The translations under genes were made by a program, and so were the position numbers. Below the pieces are notes generated by a model. It saw only the letters and a list, made by a program, of their open reading frames with translations. It ran no database searches and was not told where the DNA came from. Below are positions 6,197 through 7,887 of a DNA stretch of 7,887 bases, in pieces. This DNA is from Bacteroidota bacterium (GTDB lineage: Bacteria > Bacteroidota > Bacteroidia > M30B66), in contig JAGQVC010000064.1 of assembly GCA_020438185.1 (NCBI GenBank), forward strand, positions 1 through 7,887, read 5' to 3'. The first letter of the stretch is position 1. Each line of letters starts with the position of its first letter.

Positions 6197-7045
6197 ATGA
6201 ACTTCAAACTTGTAAGCTTATTTATTGCAGCCATACTGATTACAGGCTGCGACAAAGTTGAAGGGCCTTTTGGAACAAACGGTTCCGGATCGCAGTCAGG
6301 TGGTGATACCACCGAACAAATTGTAAGAAAGGTGTTGATTGAAGATTATACCGGTCATACCTGCGGGAATTGTCCCCGGGCGGCAGAATCTCTTGAACAA
6401 ATTCACAACCTTTATGGGAACCAGATAGTTGCCATTGGAGTTCATGCAGGTTTTTTTGCTGTTCCTGTTGGTTCTTCTTATCCTGAAGATTTTAGAACTG
6501 AGGTCGGGAATGAGTTGGATCAGTTCTTTGGTAATTCTTCTGCCGGCTTGCCAAATGGCTTGGTCAACCGCAAATCCTTCGACGGTTTAACAATTGTGCA
6601 GCATACTGACTGGGCATCTAAAGTTTCGACTCTGCTTAATACACCCCCCGAAGCCTTCATTCGTATCACTCCGGATTTTAATGAATCCAACCGGGAGTTA
6701 AACGTTGAGGTAAAAACAACCATACTTCAGAACATCGATGAAGAGCTTAAAATTGTGTATTACCTTACTGAAGATGGAATAGTTGCACCACAAAAGGATT
6801 ACAGTCTCGAGGATTCACATATCGACGAATACAATCACAGACATGTTCTGCGTGGAAGTATGAACGGTGCATGGGGTAACGTTTTAGGGGTGGGTTCCGG
6901 CTATGTTGCTAATAATGAACTGATCACCAATGCAAATTATACAATTCCAACAGAGTGGGATGCTTCAAACGTAGCTGTTGTAGCTGTTGTCTATAAGTCC
7001 GATTCAAAAGAAGTTGTGCAGGTTGAGGAAGCTAAAATCCAGTAA
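6197..7045 (+). CDS. Omp28-related thioredoxin-fold lipoprotein with CGNC motif
   Basis: A 282-residue lipoprotein. The lipobox LITGC puts the lipidated cysteine at residue 18; a flexible Gly/Ser/Thr-rich linker follows (about 23-39). The Omp28-type domain begins at VLIEDYTGHTCGNCP (46-60), with C56/C59 as a CxxC at the start of the first helix, and AGLPNGLVN (116-124) supplies a likely cis-proline at P119. The second half carries beta strands and an NHRHVLRGSMNG segment that corresponds to FHYVMRKMMSTGNG of the T9SS-exported paralogue at 2037-3917. Apart from C18 the CxxC cysteines are the only ones. Omp28 proteins are outer-membrane-associated lipoproteins first described in Porphyromonas gingivalis; redox activity is suggested by the motif, not shown. 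It follows the barrel gene after 39 nt and precedes the PorT-like barrel by 3 nt, so it is probably co-transcribed with both. Confidence 0.88.
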   Translation: MNFKLVSLFIAAILITGCDKVEGPFGTNGSGSQSGGDTTEQIVRKVLIEDYTGHTCGNCPRAAESLEQIHNLYGNQIVAIGVHAGFFAVPVGSSYPEDFRTEVGNELDQFFGNSSAGLPNGLVNRKSFDGLTIVQHTDWASKVSTLLNTPPEAFIRITPDFNESNRELNVEVKTTILQNIDEELKIVYYLTEDGIVAPQKDYSLEDSHIDEYNHRHVLRGSMNGAWGNVLGVGSGYVANNELITNANYTIPTEWDASNVAVVAVVYKSDSKEVVQVEEAKIQ

Positions 7046-7048
7046 TTC

Positions 7049-7687
7049 ATGCTACTAAAATTTTTAACCCGGTTGCTTTTAAGCTCCGGGTTTTTTCTTT
7101 TTATACTTTCTGGGCAGGTTTCTGCGCAGAAGAAATTTGAAGCCGGATTTGTATTAGGTTTCAATACCAGTCAAATTTCAGGCGATAACTTGGGAGGGTT
7201 TGATCGGTTAAGTCCTAATGGAGGATTATTCGTTAAAAGGGAAATAAATGAAAAAATTGACTGGAGACTGGAAATGGCCTACCTCGGGAAGGGAAGTAAG
7301 AATGTTCCGGGACCTGAAGATCCGGCAACTGATTATTATTTGTTAAGGATACACTATATCGAATTGCCGCTTGTAGTTAGCTATAGCGTGAAACCCAAAT
7401 GGAGAATAGAAGCCGGTCCTTCCGTAGGTGTTTTTCTTGGTAACCATGAGGAAGATATAAATGGGGAATACGTTGGAGTATTGTCTGCCCGAGAGCAGTT
7501 TAAGCGTTTTGATTTTTCGGGAAATGTTGGTCTGATTTGGCGATTTGCAGAAAAATGGGCACTTAACGTAAGAGCATCTAACAGCATCCTGCCGGTGAGA
7601 AATTATGATCAGCAAACAAGCTTTCGGTTGAATAAGGGACAGTTGAACAAAAGCATTATGTTCAGGTTATTTTATAGCTTTCAATAA
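7049..7687 (+). CDS. Small outer-membrane beta-barrel protein (PorT/OmpW-like)
   Basis: A 212-residue exported protein with a signal peptide at residues 1-26 (LLKFLTRLLL core, GQVSA then Gln 27) and a barrel of about eight strands: FEAGFVLGFNTSQISG (30-45), further strand pairs with WRLEMAYLGKG, IHYIELPLVVSYSV and WRIEAGPSVGVFLG, and a last strand FRLFYSF near the end. This is the usual look of the 'outer membrane beta-barrel, PorT family' group in Bacteroidota. Despite the name, most members have no proven link to T9SS. It has no cysteine, unlike the neighbouring redox genes. It starts 3 nt after the lipoprotein stop, hence one operon. A terminator-like hairpin lies inside codons 6-15, so expression relative to the upstream genes may be reduced. 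ATG 7049 is preferred because it gives a complete signal peptide; a later non-ATG start cannot be fully excluded. Confidence 0.82.
   Translation: MLLKFLTRLLLSSGFFLFILSGQVSAQKKFEAGFVLGFNTSQISGDNLGGFDRLSPNGGLFVKREINEKIDWRLEMAYLGKGSKNVPGPEDPATDYYLLRIHYIELPLVVSYSVKPKWRIEAGPSVGVFLGNHEEDINGEYVGVLSAREQFKRFDFSGNVGLIWRFAEKWALNVRASNSILPVRNYDQQTSFRLNKGQLNKSIMFRLFYSFQ
7066..7096 (+). terminator. Terminator-like hairpin inside the start of the PorT-like gene
   Basis: AACCCGG (7066-7072) pairs with CCGGGTT (7086-7092), and inside it GCTT (7075-7078) pairs with AAGC (7081-7084). Six T (7091-7096) follow. The structure lies 20 nt after the lipoprotein stop codon but within the signal-peptide codons of the next gene. 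It may act as a partial terminator or attenuator; the sequence alone cannot show activity. Confidence 0.5.
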
Positions 7688-7695
7688 AGTAGAAT

Positions 7696-7887
7696 ATGAA
7701 AATAGCTGTAGCTGTAACAGGTGCGAGCGGATCAATTTATGCCAAGGTATTGCTGGAAAGACTATCCGCTCTTCTAAGCGATAAGGATGAAGCAGCATTG
7801 GTACTGAGTAAAAATGCCTCTACGGTCTGGAAACTTGAACTGTCGCAGGAGGTTCCTGAATTCAATTCCTTTAAGATTTATCAGAAA
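7696..7887 (+). CDS. ubiX: UbiX-type flavin prenyltransferase, 5' part only
   Basis: From the ATG at 7696 the open frame runs 64 codons to the window edge: MKIAVAVTGASGSIYAKVLL followed by a helix and LVLSKNASTVWKLEL. The TGASGS at residues 8-13 next to the first strand is the nucleotide/phosphate-binding signature of the UbiX flavoprotein family. UbiX joins dimethylallyl phosphate to reduced FMN to give prenylated FMN, the cofactor of UbiD-type decarboxylases; it is a soluble cytoplasmic enzyme. Family length is usually near 190 residues, so about two thirds is outside the window. It starts 8 nt after the PorT-like gene on the same strand and may be in the same transcript, though its metabolic role has no evident link to the envelope genes. 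No separate promoter is visible. Confidence 0.87.
   Translation, partial: MKIAVAVTGASGSIYAKVLLERLSALLSDKDEAALVLSKNASTVWKLELSQEVPEFNSFKIYQK

Overview
The window reads as chromosome of a Bacteroidota bacterium, most likely Flavobacteriales or a near relative. Four things point there: two proteins with type IX secretion system (T9SS) C-terminal sorting domains, a BatA-type membrane protein, TAnnTTTG-like -7 promoter boxes with no Shine-Dalgarno sequences, and several Bacteroidota-type outer-membrane families. Genus cannot be named from the sequence. No RNA gene, CRISPR array, insertion sequence or phage gene is visible.

Left part (1-1905): the 5' end of a BatA-domain membrane protein runs leftward off the edge. 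It is divergent from a CoA-type Nudix hydrolase (334-942). A 66-residue two-helix membrane protein (944-1144, minus) converges on the Nudix gene, with a small hairpin across the junction. A small T9SS-exported protein with a CxxxC pair (1198-1905, minus) ends in a clear intrinsic terminator.

Centre and right (2037-7687): a divergent promoter region precedes a 626-residue T9SS-exported protein (anchor-J-like domain, Ig-like domain, Omp28/thioredoxin-like domain with CPPC, sorting domain). It is closed by a 16-bp perfect terminator stem. A compact same-strand run follows: a TlpA-like periplasmic thioredoxin (CKPC), a DUF6029-like outer-membrane barrel overlapping it by ATGA, an Omp28-type lipoprotein (CGNC), and a PorT-like small barrel 3 nt later. 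A partial ubiX begins 8 nt after that and runs off the right edge.

The most interesting reading is that 2037-7045, possibly with 1198-1905, encodes an extracytoplasmic thiol-disulfide module. Three thioredoxin-fold proteins are sent to three locations (periplasm, lipoprotein, T9SS surface or secreted), beside a barrel that has its own C-terminal cysteine pair. The domain calls are fairly secure. The idea of one cooperating system is inference from gene order and cysteine content.
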